DNA of 64,000 nucleotides from Marinibium conchae (GCF_015595035.1 NZ_JADNRN010000001.1:806001-870000); one strand, 5' to 3'. Shown: positions 34,917 to 45,652, numbered from the stretch's first letter. Translations and numbers: made by a program. The notes: generated from the letters alone by a model not told the origin.

Positions 34917-35996
34917 TTATTGACTAGCGTCAATGAGAAATGATTTTACATGATCAACTTGGTCGCTAAACACGCCGTCTACTTCAAGCTCATTAAACAA
35001 GATATTCAGAAGCTCATGACTCGTCGCTTTGCGCTCTACATTACCGTCTTGTAGTTTTACTCCAAGGTCATCACTGCGAAAAGTGTATGGGTGCAACACT
35101 AAGCCCTCTGCCTCAATCTGTTCGGCAAAGCCGCTAGGCTTTCCATCAGGAGTAATAAGTTGAGGTATCCAAGCACCGACGCCGTCAGCATACTTCGCAA
35201 TTTCGGCAACACCTTCGGCAGTCATCATCTGGGCATAGTCGGCACTAGTTTCTTGCCAGTCATTTTCGGCGACTAACTGAACCAGCTTGGCGGACACGCT
35301 AAATTCATCCCGCAAGCGCTTCAGCGTGTTGGGATAAAAGCTCTGAATATAAATGTTAGCGTCGGCCTGCGTAAGCCCTTCTTTTGCTAGAGCTTGGAAA
35401 ACAGTATAGGTAATGTCCTTGCCCTCTCTAAGGTGCCATTCTGGTGCCTTTATCTCCGGGTAAAGCCCGACACTTTTATTAAAAATACGATTGAGATTGT
35501 TGATCAAGGCAATATGTTGCTCAAATGAAGCGACTTTAAATCTGGAATTTCCCTTGTAGCGCTCGGGATAGACTTGCTTTCCATCCAGATTTTGGCGTTC
35601 ATGAACATAAAGCTGTTGAATTTCATCCCATGTGAAGTCTATGGCATAGAACCGCCCATCTTCTCTGGCTCGCTTCGGAAATACCTGCTCTACATTGGTG
35701 ACTGTATCGATATGGATATCGTGCAGAACAATCAGTACGTTGTCTTTGCTCAGCACAAGATCTTGTTCGATATAGTCTGCTCCTTGCATAAAGGCTAAGG
35801 TAGCTGCCTCCATGGTATGTTCAGGTAGGTAGCCAGAAGCGCCTCGATGAGCAATAACTACCGCCTTATCAGTTTTAGAGGAGGCTTGTGCTAGTGCATT
35901 TTCATCTAATGATGAAGCACAGGATGTCACCAGCATTAAGACCATGACAATGTGGAGCGGATAAAAGCGAGCGTTAGCGGTAATAGACATTAGCAT
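34917..35996 (-). CDS. glpQ: Glycerophosphodiester phosphodiesterase, lipoprotein
   Basis: A 359-residue GDPD-family enzyme that splits glycerophosphodiesters to glycerol-3-phosphate and an alcohol. A signal peptide with lipobox-like LVTSC (Cys about residue 26) indicates an envelope location. The TIM-barrel active site shows IAHRGASGYLPEHT (catalytic His, Arg) and YIEQDLVLSKDNVLIVLHD (metal-binding Glu, Asp and second His). The long type-GlpQ insert YPERYKGNSRFKVASFE is present. The gene starts 4 bases after gloA, so the two are co-transcribed. Confidence 0.92.
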   Translation of the reverse strand: MLMSITANARFYPLHIVMVLMLVTSCASSLDENALAQASSKTDKAVVIAHRGASGYLPEHTMEAATLAFMQGADYIEQDLVLSKDNVLIVLHDIHIDTVTNVEQVFPKRAREDGRFYAIDFTWDEIQQLYVHERQNLDGKQVYPERYKGNSRFKVASFEQHIALINNLNRIFNKSVGLYPEIKAPEWHLREGKDITYTVFQALAKEGLTQADANIYIQSFYPNTLKRLRDEFSVSAKLVQLVAENDWQETSADYAQMMTAEGVAEIAKYADGVGAWIPQLITPDGKPSGFAEQIEAEGLVLHPYTFRSDDLGVKLQDGNVERKATSHELLNILFNELEVDGVFSDQVDHVKSFLIDASQ

Positions 35997-36000
35997 GAGA

Positions 36001-36393
36001 TTACAATAATGACTTTTCTTGAATCAACTCAATAGCGTAACCGCTAGGGTCGCGAACAAAGGCGATGATCGTTTTCCCACCTTTTACCGGGCCTGGTTCA
36101 CGGTAAACGTCACCGCCTTTTGCTTTGATGGTGTCGCAGACTGCATATATGTCATCGACTCCGATCGCAAGATGACCAAATGCATCACCATGATCATAAT
36201 CTGTTTTGCCCCAGTTATAGGTAAGTTCAATAACAGTATTATCACTTTCATCACCGTAACCAATAAAGGCCAAGGTGTACTTGTATTCTTGATTGTCACT
36301 CTGGCGAAGCAATTTCATACCCAAGATGTCGGTGTAAAAGGCGATAGATTCATCCAAATTACCCACTCTTAGCATACTGTGTAATAGTCTCAT
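36001..36393 (-). CDS. gloA: Lactoylglutathione lyase (glyoxalase I)
   Basis: A 130-residue glyoxalase I. It isomerises the methylglyoxal-glutathione adduct to S-lactoylglutathione. Metal ligands typical of the Ni-dependent form are seen in RLLHSMLRV (His5), [12 protein letters not shown] (Glu), [10 protein letters not shown] (His) and GYAIELIQ (Glu). Length and ends match E. coli GloA (135). It leads a two-gene unit with glpQ. Confidence 0.96.
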   Translation of the reverse strand: MRLLHSMLRVGNLDESIAFYTDILGMKLLRQSDNQEYKYTLAFIGYGDESDNTVIELTYNWGKTDYDHGDAFGHLAIGVDDIYAVCDTIKAKGGDVYREPGPVKGGKTIIAFVRDPSGYAIELIQEKSLL

Positions 36394-36547
36394 GTTTATT
36401 TTTGCCCTTTGATTTTAATCTACTTATAACAATACAATAGTTCTTAAATAGAAGCTATTTGTCGCCTATCAATGTCTTGGTAATGAGTGTTCTGTGATGT
36501 AAATGCTATTTTATTTGGCTACGGCGTTGCCGTTTGCTGTACAGCCT

Positions 36548-36584
36548 AACTTTACACTCCGCAGGCACCACTTTTAGCAGCTTT
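36548..36584. repeat. 37-base copy of an internal nth segment
   Basis: This stretch is identical at 36 of 37 bases to 39325-39361 inside nth (only 36555 differs), in the same orientation, 2777 bases apart. It ends within the stop codon of the amidohydrolase gene. The flanks on either side are unrelated to nth. It looks like a scar of a recombination or insertion event. Confidence 0.85.
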
Positions 36585-37944
36585 ACAGAGCCTCGAATAA
36601 GGTGACAAGCTCGTCCCAAAAACTACGAGATTCTATAGCGTTATCTCTTAACTGTTTTAAAACTGTGTCGGGATAAAAAACACCACTTTTGACGACAGCT
36701 CGTGGTGATTCAAGCACAGATAAATCATGTATAGGGTTTGTTTTGGACAAAATAAAGTCTGCGTTGTAGTTCTCTACTATCTGACCAATTTGATTGTCTA
36801 AATTCAATGCTTTAGCTGGGTTAATCGTAGCGGCAGTCAATACGTCAAAAGCGCTCAAGCCTGACTCCTGCATTAAGCGCATTTCATTATGAGTTGCTAA
36901 GCCGTGCGGTGACAGCAATACGCCGGAATCAGAACCTACAAGTAAGGTGATCCCTGACTCGTGAAAAACATTAGTAATATGCTTTAACAAAGTTAAGGTT
37001 TTTTGATTGTGTTTCGCCATCTCCTTTGATGCGGTTAACCAACGATTTACCTGATTATGTTTCGCTTCCAACGCGACGATGTCCGATGTGTACTCAGTAG
37101 GTATAGTTTCAAGGAACTGTTCTTTTTCATCACTAAGTTTCGTGAGTTGCTCATATATATTTAGGGTTGGCGTGAGCGGAACACCAGTTGCTCTTATTTC
37201 TTCAGCTATTTTGAATAATTTCTCAGGAGCAAACTTATAGTTAAGAGGCCCTTGATAAATATCCTCTACATGCTCAAAAGATTGGAACCCTGCGATTGAA
37301 GATACTGGCATATTACCTGAGGCATGTGGGCCATGTTTGGCGATGGGAAAATTTAGGATATTGCTAGCTTCAATAAGCGCCGTTAATGCTTCTTCATTCA
37401 AATTTCCATAGGCTTTTATTAAGTCATATCCTTGTGAATGATATTGCTTAACTGCCGCACTTGCTTGTGCCGCAGTATGCACCGTATGGTGAAAAATTGC
37501 ATCGTCATAGCCTGAAAGAATGGGGCTACTAACAGTTGCGTTACTGCCGATTAGTTCTCCATTAGTTACCTGATCTCTCCATGTTAATTGGCTAAGAGTT
37601 CCATTCATAATGCGTACATGAGTTACACCATGACTTAGTGCTAAGGTAAATGCCGCTTTTTCATAAATATGAACATGCATATCAATAAGGCCCGGCGTTA
37701 TATACCCACCATTGCCATCGATGACTGTGATGTCTGTTGGCGAGTCCAGTATCGGCAAATGGGCAATTTTTTTGATTTTTCCTTTACTTACTAAGATTGA
37801 TTTATCGCGTTGAACCTTTCTGTTCTTAACATCAATAATATTGATATTGTTTAAGATGAATGTGTTTAAATTGGGCTTTAACTCAGCGCGTGCAATACAA
37901 CTTATGCTAGAAATAATCGCGAGTAGTGTGATTAGTATTTTCAT
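36583..37944 (-). CDS. Secreted amidohydrolase family protein
   Basis: A 453-residue metal-dependent hydrolase. A signal peptide (about 1-20, ending ARA) directs it to the periplasm. The amidohydrolase barrel has the metal motif GLIDMHVHIYE (HxH, near residue 91), a carboxylated-lysine-region candidate DLIKAYG, IAKHGPHASG, and LLVGSDSGVLLSPHG with the last metal Asp. It is of the imidazolonepropionase-like or prolidase-like group; the substrate is unknown. The stop TAA straddles the edge of the nth-derived repeat. The AraC regulator gene is 91 bases upstream on the same strand. Confidence 0.83.
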   Translation of the reverse strand: MKILITLLAIISSISCIARAELKPNLNTFILNNINIIDVKNRKVQRDKSILVSKGKIKKIAHLPILDSPTDITVIDGNGGYITPGLIDMHVHIYEKAAFTLALSHGVTHVRIMNGTLSQLTWRDQVTNGELIGSNATVSSPILSGYDDAIFHHTVHTAAQASAAVKQYHSQGYDLIKAYGNLNEEALTALIEASNILNFPIAKHGPHASGNMPVSSIAGFQSFEHVEDIYQGPLNYKFAPEKLFKIAEEIRATGVPLTPTLNIYEQLTKLSDEKEQFLETIPTEYTSDIVALEAKHNQVNRWLTASKEMAKHNQKTLTLLKHITNVFHESGITLLVGSDSGVLLSPHGLATHNEMRLMQESGLSAFDVLTAATINPAKALNLDNQIGQIVENYNADFILSKTNPIHDLSVLESPRAVVKSGVFYPDTVLKQLRDNAIESRSFWDELVTLFEAL

Positions 37945-38035
37945 TGTTAACTCCTTTAAAAGATGAGGTTAAGTTAACAATGATTGCTTTTAAGAACGTC
38001 TAGTATCTTGCTTTTAGCCAGCTATCATCCTGTTC

Positions 38036-39052
38036 TTAGACTTTATATTTAGATTTATATTCACTTGGCGTCATGCTCGTATAATTTTTAAAGACATTAT
38101 TAAACGTTGCCTTAGAGCTAAAGCCTGCTTCGGTATATAGTCGGGTGAGAGAGTAGTTAGAGCCAGCATCAAGTGCTTGACTAATATGCTTGATCCGAAA
38201 CTCATTGATGTATTCATTAAATGATTTTTTAGCAACAGTATTAATTGCTCGCGAAATATCTCTTGGTTGTAACCCCGTTAACTCGCTCACATCGCTTAGT
38301 GTTAAACGAGGCTTTAAAAACCATTGGTTGGTAATAATTAAATTATTCAACTCCTCAAAGGTCGAATGATAACTATCCTGAAATGGCTCCTTGTTGGATT
38401 GCTCTCTATTGATTTGAATTGGTTTAGGTAGTGACTTTTGCTCTACCAGCTTTATTGTTATGACCATAACAGCAAGCAACCAAACGCTATTGTTAATTCC
38501 TTGGCCAATAATATTCATTTCATAAGAAATAAAAGGTTGGCTATTCAGCCTAACTAAATCTAGTAAATTAAACAGAGCTGTCATGACAATAACCCAAACT
38601 AACCATTTAAAAGAGTATTCGTCAGAATCTGAACGTTCTTCGTCTAATATACGTTTGTGCTTTATCAGTAATGCAGCTGTAAAATAGGCGTAGACTAATC
38701 GCCAAATAGTTCCAATGGCTATCACGATAGAAACGTGTGAACTAAATAGCAATAATGGAGCAACTGGTAATAAATGCACCCAATCGTTTTTTTCGAGTTT
38801 TTCATTGATGATATGTTTCGAGGCTAGATAAACGGCGGGGCCAAAGAGTAAAATAAATACAGGGCTGATGATGTAGATATCACGAGTAATACCTGTTTCT
38901 TCTAGTAGATTAACAATGGTCGCAAAGGCAATTAATCCAAGTAGTAGAGCAACACCATAGAAAGCTCTTTTTCGCCACAATAAAAGGACACCCAATAAAG
39001 ATACGCTGATAGTCGCTGCTTGAATTAAGTTAACAAAATTGAGTGATTCCAT
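38036..39052 (-). CDS. Membrane-anchored AraC-family transcriptional regulator
   Basis: A 338-residue protein in two parts. Residues 1-205 hold about six or seven membrane helices, ending near WLLAVMVITIKLVE. Residues about 235-338 are an AraC-type double helix-turn-helix (LTLSDVSELTGLQPRDISRA, then LYTEAGFSSKATFNNVFKNY and the PSEYKSKYKV end). The membrane part probably senses a ligand or the envelope state. The likely target is the amidohydrolase gene directly downstream, or its own promoter (inference). Confidence 0.85.
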   Translation of the reverse strand: MESLNFVNLIQAATISVSLLGVLLLWRKRAFYGVALLLGLIAFATIVNLLEETGITRDIYIISPVFILLFGPAVYLASKHIINEKLEKNDWVHLLPVAPLLLFSSHVSIVIAIGTIWRLVYAYFTAALLIKHKRILDEERSDSDEYSFKWLVWVIVMTALFNLLDLVRLNSQPFISYEMNIIGQGINNSVWLLAVMVITIKLVEQKSLPKPIQINREQSNKEPFQDSYHSTFEELNNLIITNQWFLKPRLTLSDVSELTGLQPRDISRAINTVAKKSFNEYINEFRIKHISQALDAGSNYSLTRLYTEAGFSSKATFNNVFKNYTSMTPSEYKSKYKV

Positions 39053-39210
39053 ACCGTCTATTAAAGTAAAAAAATATATTATTCTACTAAAATTATCCCA
39101 CGTATCTTAAGGCTCGTAAACGACTTATAAGATGAGTGTTAATAAGGTAATGCCACTAAAAACATGTAACGAAAATTAAGCATAAGCATAAGCCTACAAC
39201 AATCGATTTG

Positions 39211-39843
39211 TTACTCTACTTTATCTTTAAATTCACACAAATCCTCAATGATACAAGAGCCACAACGAGGTTTTCGAGCAACACAGGTATAACGCCCGTG
39301 GAGAATAAGCCAATGGTGCACGTCAACTTTAAACTCCGCAGGCACCACTTTTAGCAGCTTTTCTTCAACTTTATCTACATTTTTACCCATGGCGAGTTTG
39401 GTGCGGTTACTCACGCGAAAAATGTGAGTATCGACTGCGATGGTAGGCCAGCCAAACGCTGTGTTCAAAACAACGTTGGCGGTTTTTCTGCCAACTCCAG
39501 GCAGAGCCTCAAGCGCCGCTCTGTCTTCTGGGACCACTGAGCCATGTTTCTCTACCAATATTCGACAGGTTTCTATCACGTTTTTGGCTTTGGAATTAAA
39601 CAAGCCAATTGTTTTTATATATTCCTTCAAGCCGTCGACGCCGAGTGCATGCATCGATTCGGGTGTATTCGCGACGGGAAATAATTTATCGGTTGCCTTA
39701 TTAACTCCAACATCAGTCGCCTGCGCAGACAAGATAACCGCGATGAGTAATTCAAACGGTGATGAAAAGTTGAGCTCAGTGGTTGGTTGTGGATTATTCG
39801 CCCTTAGGCGAGATAAGATCTCGTAGCGCTTTTCTTTATTCAT
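39211..39843 (-). CDS. nth: Endonuclease III
   Basis: A 210-residue base-excision glycosylase/AP lyase for oxidised pyrimidines. The helix-hairpin-helix [14 protein letters not shown] holds the catalytic Lys, and [12 protein letters not shown] the catalytic Asp. The [4Fe-4S] cluster motif is C-x6-C-x2-C-x5-C ([17 protein letters not shown]). It overlaps rsxE by 4 bases (ATGA) and ends the rsx operon, as in E. coli. An internal 37-base piece is duplicated at 36548-36584. Confidence 0.97.
   Translation of the reverse strand: MNKEKRYEILSRLRANNPQPTTELNFSSPFELLIAVILSAQATDVGVNKATDKLFPVANTPESMHALGVDGLKEYIKTIGLFNSKAKNVIETCRILVEKHGSVVPEDRAALEALPGVGRKTANVVLNTAFGWPTIAVDTHIFRVSNRTKLAMGKNVDKVEEKLLKVVPAEFKVDVHHWLILHGRYTCVARKPRCGSCIIEDLCEFKDKVE
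39325..39361. repeat. nth-internal partner of the 37-base repeat
   Basis: This segment of nth codes for part of [12 protein letters not shown] and is the source copy of the repeat at 36548-36584 (one mismatch at 39332). Together the direct repeats bracket the amidohydrolase and AraC genes. Confidence 0.85.
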
Positions 39844-40541
39844 ATGTCAGTTCCGGTAACGCGCGCACGCTCAACAACTTTATTCGCTTTTTCAGACGCC
39901 ATGCGTTTTTCAATCCATTTATCAATCACATTTTTAAACGCAATAAGTAAGCCCATGCCTAAAAATGCGCCTGGTGGCAAAATAGCGATCAAAAACGGGC
40001 TATCTGTTTGGAATACCACAATGGTGAGTTCAGCTGCCCAATCACCCAATAATAAGTCAGCACCAGTGAGCAGTGTGCCGTAGCCGAGTAATTCGCGCAT
40101 TGCGCCCAAGACAACGAGTATGAGAGTGAAGCCAAGGCCCATCATTAAGCCATCAAATGCGGCTAGCTGAACTGGGTTCTTAGAAGCATAGGCTTCTGCT
40201 CTGCCGATGATGGCGCAATTAGTTACAATGAGCGGTATAAAAATGCCGAGCGCTTGATACAGTTCGAAGGTAAAAGCGTTCATCAATAGTTGGACAATCG
40301 TCACAAAGGCTGCGATGACCATTACAAATATAGGGATGCGGATTTCATTAGGTACAAAATTGCGTACCAATGAAACAGTAATATTGGAGCCCAGCAATAC
40401 TAGGGTGGTTGCAATACCAAGGCCAAGACCGTTTATAACCGTCGCTGTAACAGCTAACAGAGGGCATAAGCCCAACAGTTGCACCAACGCGGGGTTATTT
40501 TTCCAAATGCCTTGTAAGCTAAGATCCTTATATTCATTCAT
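39840..40541 (-). CDS. rsxE: Rsx/Rnf electron transport complex subunit E
   Basis: A 233-residue inner-membrane protein with six helices, homologous to RsxA. The segments [17 protein letters not shown] near the N-terminus and [19 protein letters not shown] are typical. RsxA and RsxE hold an iron-sulfur centre that carries electrons across the membrane in the complex. ATG 40541 gives the normal N-terminus ([13 protein letters not shown]) and overlaps the end of rsxG by 8 bases; an upstream in-frame start would lie deep in rsxG. Confidence 0.95.
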   Translation of the reverse strand: MNEYKDLSLQGIWKNNPALVQLLGLCPLLAVTATVINGLGLGIATTLVLLGSNITVSLVRNFVPNEIRIPIFVMVIAAFVTIVQLLMNAFTFELYQALGIFIPLIVTNCAIIGRAEAYASKNPVQLAAFDGLMMGLGFTLILVVLGAMRELLGYGTLLTGADLLLGDWAAELTIVVFQTDSPFLIAILPPGAFLGMGLLIAFKNVIDKWIEKRMASEKANKVVERARVTGTDI

Positions 40542-41208
40542 CGCGAAGTTCTCCGCCCAAGTTCTGCGAACGACCTGCCGACTCACAATTTGATGGCGTA
40601 TCGAAAATCATTGTTTGGTTTTCATTAAAGAAGACTAGGGCATTTTTAACAGCGTTAACCACCGCTCTTGGTGTGATTGTTGCCCCGGTGAACTGGTCGA
40701 ATTGACCGCCGTCTTTTTTCACTTGCCACCTTTTGTCCTCGGGTCCAGAAAAAGGCACGTCATTAAACGAAAGTATCCAATCATCAACTCGGATATCTAC
40801 TTTGTCGCCTAAGCCAGGTGTTTCCTTGTGCTCAACTACGCGGGCACCGAGAGAGTTTCCGTTAATATCTGCCGCAACTACAAGCTTAATCGCGCCGCTA
40901 TAACCGTCAGGAGCACTTGCTTCAATGACTGCGGCAACATTGTTTTCACCATCTCGAGCGCGAAAAATACGCTTGGGTGCAGCATTACCTAACAAGCTTT
41001 GATCGGCAACACTGATACAGTCGAGGTGAAGCTCGTTGCTATGTGCAGACTCCGGAACTAAATCGTTTAAAACCGACAAGAGTTGTTTTTCTTGAGCTGC
41101 TCTTATTCTTTCTTCTGTACCGTTAAACGTTAGGGCTATTAAACCCGTCGTGACCAATGCGAAGGCGGCTAGTATTCCACCGTTCTTACCCATATACTTC
41201 GCTATCAT
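40534..41208 (-). CDS. rsxG: Rsx/Rnf electron transport complex subunit G
   Basis: A 224-residue subunit with one N-terminal membrane helix and a periplasmic FMN-binding domain. [15 protein letters not shown] contains the S/T-G-A-T motif whose threonine is covalently flavinylated by ApbE. It passes electrons between RsxD and the rest of the complex. The start overlaps the rsxD stop by 4 bases. Confidence 0.95.
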   Translation of the reverse strand: MIAKYMGKNGGILAAFALVTTGLIALTFNGTEERIRAAQEKQLLSVLNDLVPESAHSNELHLDCISVADQSLLGNAAPKRIFRARDGENNVAAVIEASAPDGYSGAIKLVVAADINGNSLGARVVEHKETPGLGDKVDIRVDDWILSFNDVPFSGPEDKRWQVKKDGGQFDQFTGATITPRAVVNAVKNALVFFNENQTMIFDTPSNCESAGRSQNLGGELRDE

Positions 41209-42278
41209 GATGATTTGCCCGCTGTTTTCTTATGGCCGTAGGTTCTGGGTTGCGTATAGTAATCAATTAACGGAACAGCCATGTTCATTATTAGCACCGC
41301 GAAAGCAACTGCGTCAGGGTAGCCGCCCCAGTTACGGATGACAATAATCCACACACCTATGGCAAAGCCAAAGATCAAACGGCCCTTATTTGTTGTCGAT
41401 GCCGATACCGGGTCGGTAGCAATGAAAAAGGCACCAAGAATAAGACTGCCATTAAACAAATGAAATACTGGCGAAGCAAACTGGTCAGGGTCAACCATAT
41501 AAAACAACAAGCTGAGTATCAGCGCGCCAAATAGCATACTGCCTGGAATATGCCAGTTAATCACTTTTGTTTTTATCAGAAATAAGCCGCCAGCAAGGTA
41601 GGCGAGGGCGACCCAAGTCCAACCCTTCCCAAAAGCACCATCAAGAATGAGATGCTGTTGTGCTTCGCTTACGGTATAGCCTTGTAGTAATGAGGTTTTC
41701 ACGTGGTCCAGAGGGGTGGCCATAGTGATGCCATCATATCCTACTTTGAGTTGTTCGATAGAAAACCCCGTAGTAGTGAACCCAGTAAATACTGTGTGTA
41801 CCGCATCATAAAATGAGTAGGATTGCTCCGCTATTGACTGTGGAGGGAGCCACGAGGTCATCGCTACAGGGAATGACACCAATAAAAGAACGTAACCAGC
41901 CATAGCAGGATTGAACATATTGAAGCCCAAGCCACCATAGAGTTGTTTTACAACGGCGATGGAGAAAAATGTGCCAATGACAATCACCCACCATGGAGCG
42001 AGTGGTGGTATCGAAATCGCTAACAAGACTGCTGTAAGTACAGCACTATAGTCTTTCAAAATACGTTCGGTTCGTTTTTTTCTGAGCTCGAGTATAAGGC
42101 CTTCAGTAATTAGGGCTGTCGCGATAGCTAAAGCGAGTTGTATGAGAATACCAAAGCCGAAAAACCAAATGTTGGCCAAAATGCCTGGGATGCAGGCGTA
42201 GCAAACCATGCGCATAACCTGTCCAGTATCGCGGCGGATATGGTGATGAGGTGAACTCGAAATACTTAATTTACGCAT
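41205..42278 (-). CDS. rsxD: Rsx/Rnf electron transport complex subunit D
   Basis: A 357-residue integral membrane subunit with about nine helices, related to Nqr[19 protein letters not shown] holds the flavinylated-threonine region, and [15 protein letters not shown] and [14 protein letters not shown] mark the C-terminus. It is part of the ion-pumping core. Its first base is shared with the last base of rsxC (42278), so the genes are tightly coupled. Confidence 0.96.
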   Translation of the reverse strand: MRKLSISSSPHHHIRRDTGQVMRMVCYACIPGILANIWFFGFGILIQLALAIATALITEGLILELRKKRTERILKDYSAVLTAVLLAISIPPLAPWWVIVIGTFFSIAVVKQLYGGLGFNMFNPAMAGYVLLLVSFPVAMTSWLPPQSIAEQSYSFYDAVHTVFTGFTTTGFSIEQLKVGYDGITMATPLDHVKTSLLQGYTVSEAQQHLILDGAFGKGWTWVALAYLAGGLFLIKTKVINWHIPGSMLFGALILSLLFYMVDPDQFASPVFHLFNGSLILGAFFIATDPVSASTTNKGRLIFGFAIGVWIIVIRNWGGYPDAVAFAVLIMNMAVPLIDYYTQPRTYGHKKTAGKSS

Positions 42279-44296
42279 CAGTTATTTTCTTCACCTTGAT
42301 TATTATTAGCCTCAGCGGCTTCAGTTTGTTTTTGTTTTGCTGCTTTTGCTTCGCGCGCCTTTTTTGCTTTTGCCTTAGCGAGCGCCGCAGCGACTCTCTT
42401 TTTCTTTAACTCTGCAGCCTTGGCTTTCTCGCTTTCTGCAGCAGGTACTTCTGATTCATTCGTATCTTCAGGTATTTTGGTAATAGGGCTATTTTTTTTC
42501 TTTTTGCTGCTAGGCGCTGACGTCTCATCAACTACACCTGCTGCCTGCTTTGTTTTTTTTGCTTTTGCCTTAGCTATTGCAGCAGCAACTTTTGCTTTTT
42601 TATCGCTGTCTTTGTCTTGCTTTGTTTGTTTGCTTGTTTGTTCAGTGCTAACTGTCGCTTGGTTTGTACTTCTTGCGCTCGTCTCATTTGTCGTTTTTTC
42701 ACTAGGCGTCGTGGTATCTGCTACAGCTTGTTTTGCAAGTGCTTCTTTTTTGGCTTTTGCTCTTGCAAGTGCGGCTGCAATTTTATCTTTGGCCGCACCG
42801 CCATCTTTCGTCATCGACGACTTTCTTGCTTCTGCAGCTAGACGATGCTTTTCTTCTCTTTCCTCTTTCTCTCGCTGAAGTCTTGCTTTACGGGCCTCAA
42901 AGCGAATTTTGGCCTTCTCAGACTTCGCTTTTTCTTCTTGTTGATTTCGAATATCGGCTTTGGCTTGACGATAATAATGTACGAGCGGAATCTCACTCGG
43001 ACATACGTAGGCGCATGCACCACACTCTATACAGTCAAATAAGTGATATTCTTGTGCTTTATCTAATTCTTTCGCTTTGCTATACCAAAACATTTGTTGA
43101 GGTAATAACGATACTGGGCAGGCGTCTGCGCATGCTGAGCAGCGTATGCATGCTCTCTCGTCATCTATATGCGGCAATTCTTCATCGCTGGGCACCAGTA
43201 AACAGTTAGTAATTTTAACGACTGGTGTTTTGGTTGATGTGATCGCAAAGCCCATCATTGGACCTCCCATCACCACTCGAGCTTCTTTTTGTTTGTTGGC
43301 TAAATAACCGGCACTTTCGAGGAGTTCTTCAACGGGCGTGCCGAGCCGAGCCCATACGTTCTTTGGTGTTTGCACCGCTTCACCTGTTATCGTCACAACC
43401 CGCTTAATCAATGGTTTTCCTTCCACGATGGCATCAGCAATCGCATAGCAGGTACCCACGTTGTACATAATGCAAGCGACATCGCTGGGAAGCCCATTGG
43501 CGGGTACTTCTCTTGATGTTAATACTTGAATCAATTGCTTTTCGCCGCCGGCTGGGTATTTTGTTGGCACCGAAACAACCTGATAATTGTCTTTTTGTTG
43601 GCAGGCAATAGCCATTGTTTCAAGCGCCTCAGGTTTATTGTCCTCCACAGCCACTAATACCTGTTTAGGCTGAAGAATATGCACCAGAATGTCGATGCCC
43701 TGACGAATTTGCCACGCATGCTCTCGCATTAAGCGATCATCAGAGCTAATGTAAGGCTCACATTCAATGCCGTTAATAATTAGGAATTCAGTGGGTTGAA
43801 CGCTAGTGGTTTTTATATGCGTTGGGAAACCAGCTCCTCCGAGCCCGCTGATTCCGGCCTCACAAATCATGTTGATTAAGTCTACACTCGCTACTTTGGT
43901 AAAATCCGGCACGGGTTTTAAGCTTATCCACTGGTCTTGCCCATCAGGCTCGATTGTCACGGTGAGTTCAGGTATTCCTGAGGGATGCGCCGATACATGT
44001 TCAGCAATATTTGTAACGGTTCCCGAGCTTGGCGCATGAACGGGCACTGCCATTGACTGCTCGTTGTTGGTCAGTGCTTGCCCCTTTAGAACATGGTCAC
44101 CTACCTCTACCAATAACTCTCCATGAACACCAATATGCTGTTTTACAGGCACATAATAAGCGCTTGCTAAGGGCATCGCTTCAATATTGTGTTGGTTGGA
44201 TAATGATTTTTTCTGCTCAGGATGTACGCCACCTGGAAAATCCCAAAGTTGATTCACACTGAGGCGTTCCATAATTTGGTCATAGTCTGCAAACAT
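42278..44296 (-). CDS. rsxC: Rsx/Rnf electron transport complex subunit C
   Basis: A 672-residue peripheral subunit that accepts electrons from NADH or ferredoxin. The N-terminal part has [13 protein letters not shown] and an SLBB/NuoF-like NADH-FMN fold ([16 protein letters not shown], near 150). Two 4Fe-4S motifs follow near residue 370-420 ([24 protein letters not shown]). The last 200 residues are a low-complexity Lys/Ala extension with three repeats of the type [11 protein letters not shown], typical of gammaproteobacterial RsxC. ATG 44296 has AAGAGG 6 bases upstream; the in-frame GTG at 44302 is too close to that site. Confidence 0.95.
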   Translation of the reverse strand: MFADYDQIMERLSVNQLWDFPGGVHPEQKKSLSNQHNIEAMPLASAYYVPVKQHIGVHGELLVEVGDHVLKGQALTNNEQSMAVPVHAPSSGTVTNIAEHVSAHPSGIPELTVTIEPDGQDQWISLKPVPDFTKVASVDLINMICEAGISGLGGAGFPTHIKTTSVQPTEFLIINGIECEPYISSDDRLMREHAWQIRQGIDILVHILQPKQVLVAVEDNKPEALETMAIACQQKDNYQVVSVPTKYPAGGEKQLIQVLTSREVPANGLPSDVACIMYNVGTCYAIADAIVEGKPLIKRVVTITGEAVQTPKNVWARLGTPVEELLESAGYLANKQKEARVVMGGPMMGFAITSTKTPVVKITNCLLVPSDEELPHIDDERACIRCSACADACPVSLLPQQMFWYSKAKELDKAQEYHLFDCIECGACAYVCPSEIPLVHYYRQAKADIRNQQEEKAKSEKAKIRFEARKARLQREKEEREEKHRLAAEARKSSMTKDGGAAKDKIAAALARAKAKKEALAKQAVADTTTPSEKTTNETSARSTNQATVSTEQTSKQTKQDKDSDKKAKVAAAIAKAKAKKTKQAAGVVDETSAPSSKKKKNSPITKIPEDTNESEVPAAESEKAKAAELKKKRVAAALAKAKAKKAREAKAAKQKQTEAAEANNNQGEENN

Positions 44297-44306
44297 ACTC
44301 ACCCTC

Positions 44307-44876
44307 TTACGACACTTGCTTTATTGGGATGTCGCCCACAGGCACTTTAGAGAAATTCCACTCCCAATGACTAGCATCCACTTCAACCGGAATCATGTCG
44401 ATACAGTCTACGGGGCAGGGGTCGACGCATAAATCACAACCCGTGCACTCATCGGTAATAATGGTATGCATCTGCTTTGCAGCGCCGATGATGGCATCGA
44501 CAGGGCAAGCCTGAATACACTTTGTGCAACCTATGCATTCGTCTTCTCGGATAAATGCCACTTTTTTGATGTCTTCCACACCATGAGCGGCATCAAGTGG
44601 TTTCGCTTCTACACCCATTAGGTCGGCGAGTTCCTTAATGGTTGCTTCCCCTCCCGGTGGACACTTATTGATGTCATCACCGTTTGCAATCGCCTCTGCG
44701 TAAGGTTTACACCCTGGATAGCCACATTGCCCGCATTGAGTTTGTGGAAGTATTGCGTCTATTTGTTCAACTAGAGGATCGCCTTCGACTTTAAAGCGAA
44801 TAGCCGCAAAGCCTAATATGGCCCCAAAAACGAGGGCAAGTAGGGCAACAATGAGAAGTGAGCCAAAGGTAAACAT
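44307..44876 (-). CDS. rsxB: Rsx/Rnf electron transport complex subunit B
   Basis: A 189-residue iron-sulfur protein. One N-terminal membrane helix is followed by a four-cysteine Fe4S domain ([16 protein letters not shown], near residue 50) and two ferredoxin-type 4Fe-4S motifs ([14 protein letters not shown] and [14 protein letters not shown]). It carries electrons inside the complex. Start and rsxA stop share one base (TAATG). Confidence 0.97.
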   Translation of the reverse strand: MFTFGSLLIVALLALVFGAILGFAAIRFKVEGDPLVEQIDAILPQTQCGQCGYPGCKPYAEAIANGDDINKCPPGGEATIKELADLMGVEAKPLDAAHGVEDIKKVAFIREDECIGCTKCIQACPVDAIIGAAKQMHTIITDECTGCDLCVDPCPVDCIDMIPVEVDASHWEWNFSKVPVGDIPIKQVS

Positions 44877-45454
44877 TATTTAATAAGCCCCGAAAATCCC
44901 ATGAAGGCTAAAGACATAAGTCCGGCGGTAATCATCGCTATCGATGCGCCTTTGAAAGGTGAGGGCACATCTGCGGCGGCAAGTCGTTCGCGCATGGCTG
45001 CAAACAAAATAAGTGCGAGAGAAAAGCCTACTGCCGCACCGAAACCATAGATGATGCTTTCGATGAAGTTGTGTTGTTCGGTAATATTTAACAAAGCAAC
45101 GCCGAGCACAGCGCAGTTGGTTGTTATTAAAGGAAGAAAAATACCAAGCAGACGATAAAGCGTTGGACTTGTTTTATGCACAACCATTTCGGTAAATTGC
45201 ACGACCACTGCAATAACCAAAATAAAGCTAAGCGTTCTTAAATACTCAATACCTAAAGGTGCGAGAATGTAGCTTTCAACAAGGTAGCTAGACATGGATG
45301 CGATAGTCAAAACGAAGGTGGTTGCCATAGACATACCAATTGCGGTTTCAAGTTTACCCGACACACCCATAAAAGGGCACAAACCGAGGAACTGAACCAA
45401 CACAAAGTTGTTTACCAGTATAGTACCGACCAATAGTAGGATGATTTCTGTCAT
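44876..45454 (-). CDS. rsxA: Rsx/Rnf electron transport complex subunit A
   Basis: A 192-residue, six-helix inner-membrane protein, first gene of rsxABCDGE-nth. [19 protein letters not shown] near the N-terminus is the family signature and carries the conserved cysteine; LIKLP-type ends are absent and the protein ends FSGLIK. The complex drives electrons to ferredoxin or SoxR-reducing partners using an ion gradient. The promoter should lie in the 198 bases between this gene and the tRNA-Asn genes. Confidence 0.96.
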   Translation of the reverse strand: MTEIILLLVGTILVNNFVLVQFLGLCPFMGVSGKLETAIGMSMATTFVLTIASMSSYLVESYILAPLGIEYLRTLSFILVIAVVVQFTEMVVHKTSPTLYRLLGIFLPLITTNCAVLGVALLNITEQHNFIESIIYGFGAAVGFSLALILFAAMRERLAAADVPSPFKGASIAMITAGLMSLAFMGFSGLIK

Positions 45455-45652
45455 TGCTTCTCGAGTGAACCATGTTGTGTCTATGTTTACTGAAATTTAT
45501 GCTTTTTGGTTTTGCACATGGAATTATCGCTTTTTACAGTCAAAAGAACAACTTGTATCGATATTTAAAAAGAGACTTTGAGTAAAGCTAAAACCACAGA
45601 GTGATTATGTTTATGCTTTTTACTTTGAGAGTTTGTATTTTTAGAAATGAAG

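Noticed and set aside
36521-36533. Small hairpin ACGGC-GTT-GCCGT downstream of the amidohydrolase gene
   Set aside because: The stem is only 5 bases and lacks a T run in the leftward direction, so it was not called as a terminator.
42420-42878. 152-codon plus-strand frame opposite the rsxC tail
   Set aside because: It is the antisense shadow of a low-complexity Lys/Ala region, which keeps frames open on the other strand; the rsxC frame has the known domains.
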